Shown here: positions 8,257 to 8,366 of the stretch, piece by piece | Layout: each line of letters begins with the position of its first letter | How positions within the stretch are numbered: position 1 is the stretch's first letter | NCBI GenBank assembly: GCA_030431185.1 | Contig: JAUIJO010000148.1 | Location: forward strand, 1-8,366 | DNA: 8,366 bases | Source: Gammaproteobacteria bacterium | Lineage (GTDB): Bacteria; Pseudomonadota; Gammaproteobacteria; Xanthomonadales; Xanthomonadaceae | Direction: 5' to 3' | Program-made: the position numbers and the translations under genes | The notes under the pieces: generated by a model | What the model was told of the DNA's origin: nothing | The model's input: only the letters and a program-made list of their open reading frames with translations | The model's database searches: none

Positions 8257-8366
8257 ATGATCGAACTGAATCCCGTCCGCCAGCGCATCGCCGACCTGCA
8301 GGGTCGGCTGGATGCGCTGAGGGGGTATCTTTGACTTCGACAGCAAGGTCGAACGTCTCGAGGAAG
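8257..8366 (+). CDS. prfB: Peptide chain release factor 2, 5' end, with programmed +1 frameshift (runs off window)
   Basis: RF2 reads UGA and UAA stop codons and triggers peptide release. The first 25 codons encode MIELNPVRQRIADLQGRLDA then LRGYL, closely matching the E. coli RF2 N-terminus, and end at an in-frame TGA as codon 26 (8332-8334). Reading resumes in the +1 frame at 8333 with Asp-Phe-Asp-Ser-Lys-Val-Glu-Arg-Leu-Glu-Glu, as in other RF2 proteins, to the window edge. Low RF2 lets the ribosome pause at UGA and slip on CUU, producing more RF2. The early stop is therefore not a mutation. A simple open-frame search would miss or split the gene. lysS is expected downstream by analogy with E. 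coli. Confidence 0.96.
8320..8335 (+). promoter_or_regulatory. prfB programmed +1 frameshift site
   Basis: AGGGGGTATCTTTGAC contains all known parts: an internal Shine-Dalgarno-like AGGGGG (8320-8325), a three-base spacer TAT, the slippery codon CTT (8329-8331), and TGA followed by C (8332-8335), a poor termination context. The order and spacing are identical to the E. coli site, and the stop is codon 26 as in E. coli. Confidence 0.97.

Noticed and set aside
8332..8334. Early TGA in prfB as a nonsense mutation or sequencing error
   Set aside because: It is the standard programmed frameshift stop, with Shine-Dalgarno-like element, CTT slippery codon and +1 continuation all in place.

Overview
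The window (about 8.4 kb, high GC, tightly packed) looks like core chromosome of a gammaproteobacterium of the Xanthomonadaceae/Lysobacteraceae type (Xanthomonas, Stenotrophomonas, Lysobacter, Luteimonas and relatives). This placement rests on the high GC, the close resemblance of CarB, GreA, RecJ and RF2 to gammaproteobacterial proteins, and a gene order (carB, greA, a phosphoglycerate-mutase-like gene, recJ, later prfB) that I recall from that family. It is inferred, not tested by a search.

Layout. (1) Positions 1-2609 hold the 3' four-fifths of carB, the large subunit of carbamoyl-phosphate synthetase. (2) Positions 2610-2818 form a structured intergenic region: a perfect 4 x 12 bp tandem repeat that begins on the carB stop codon, a 13-bp GC-rich hairpin with short direct repeats on either side, and then a terminator-like hairpin plus T-run in the greA leader. 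(3) Positions 2819-5949 are a compact plus-strand cluster: greA, a 313-residue phosphoglycerate-mutase-like protein starting 3 nt after greA, and recJ, whose ATG overlaps the preceding stop. (4) Positions 5951-7150 (minus strand) encode an integral-membrane acyltransferase of the acyltransferase-3/OpgC-like type, converging on recJ with one base between the stop codons. (5) A 153-bp divergent intergenic region leads to a plus-strand gene (7304-8182) for a transcription factor with four predicted membrane segments and a C-terminal LytTR DNA-binding domain. (6) From 8257 to the window end lies the start of prfB (release factor 2), including the complete programmed +1 frameshift site.

How the parts fit together. 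carB, greA, recJ and prfB are housekeeping genes for pyrimidine/arginine precursor supply, rescue of arrested RNA polymerase, single-strand DNA degradation in repair, and translation termination. recJ and prfB are immediate neighbours in E. coli (dsbC-recJ-prfB-lysS). Here the membrane acyltransferase and membrane LytTR regulator lie between them as a divergent pair, which suggests a small envelope-modification module with its own regulator inserted into a conserved neighbourhood. The LytTR gene appears to be transcribed as a leaderless mRNA. The shared intergenic region carries a CCACGGG direct repeat at 20-bp period that could be the regulator's operator.

I saw no RNA genes, CRISPR arrays, insertion sequences or phage genes. 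The many long antisense and out-of-frame open frames are explained by GC-rich codon bias.
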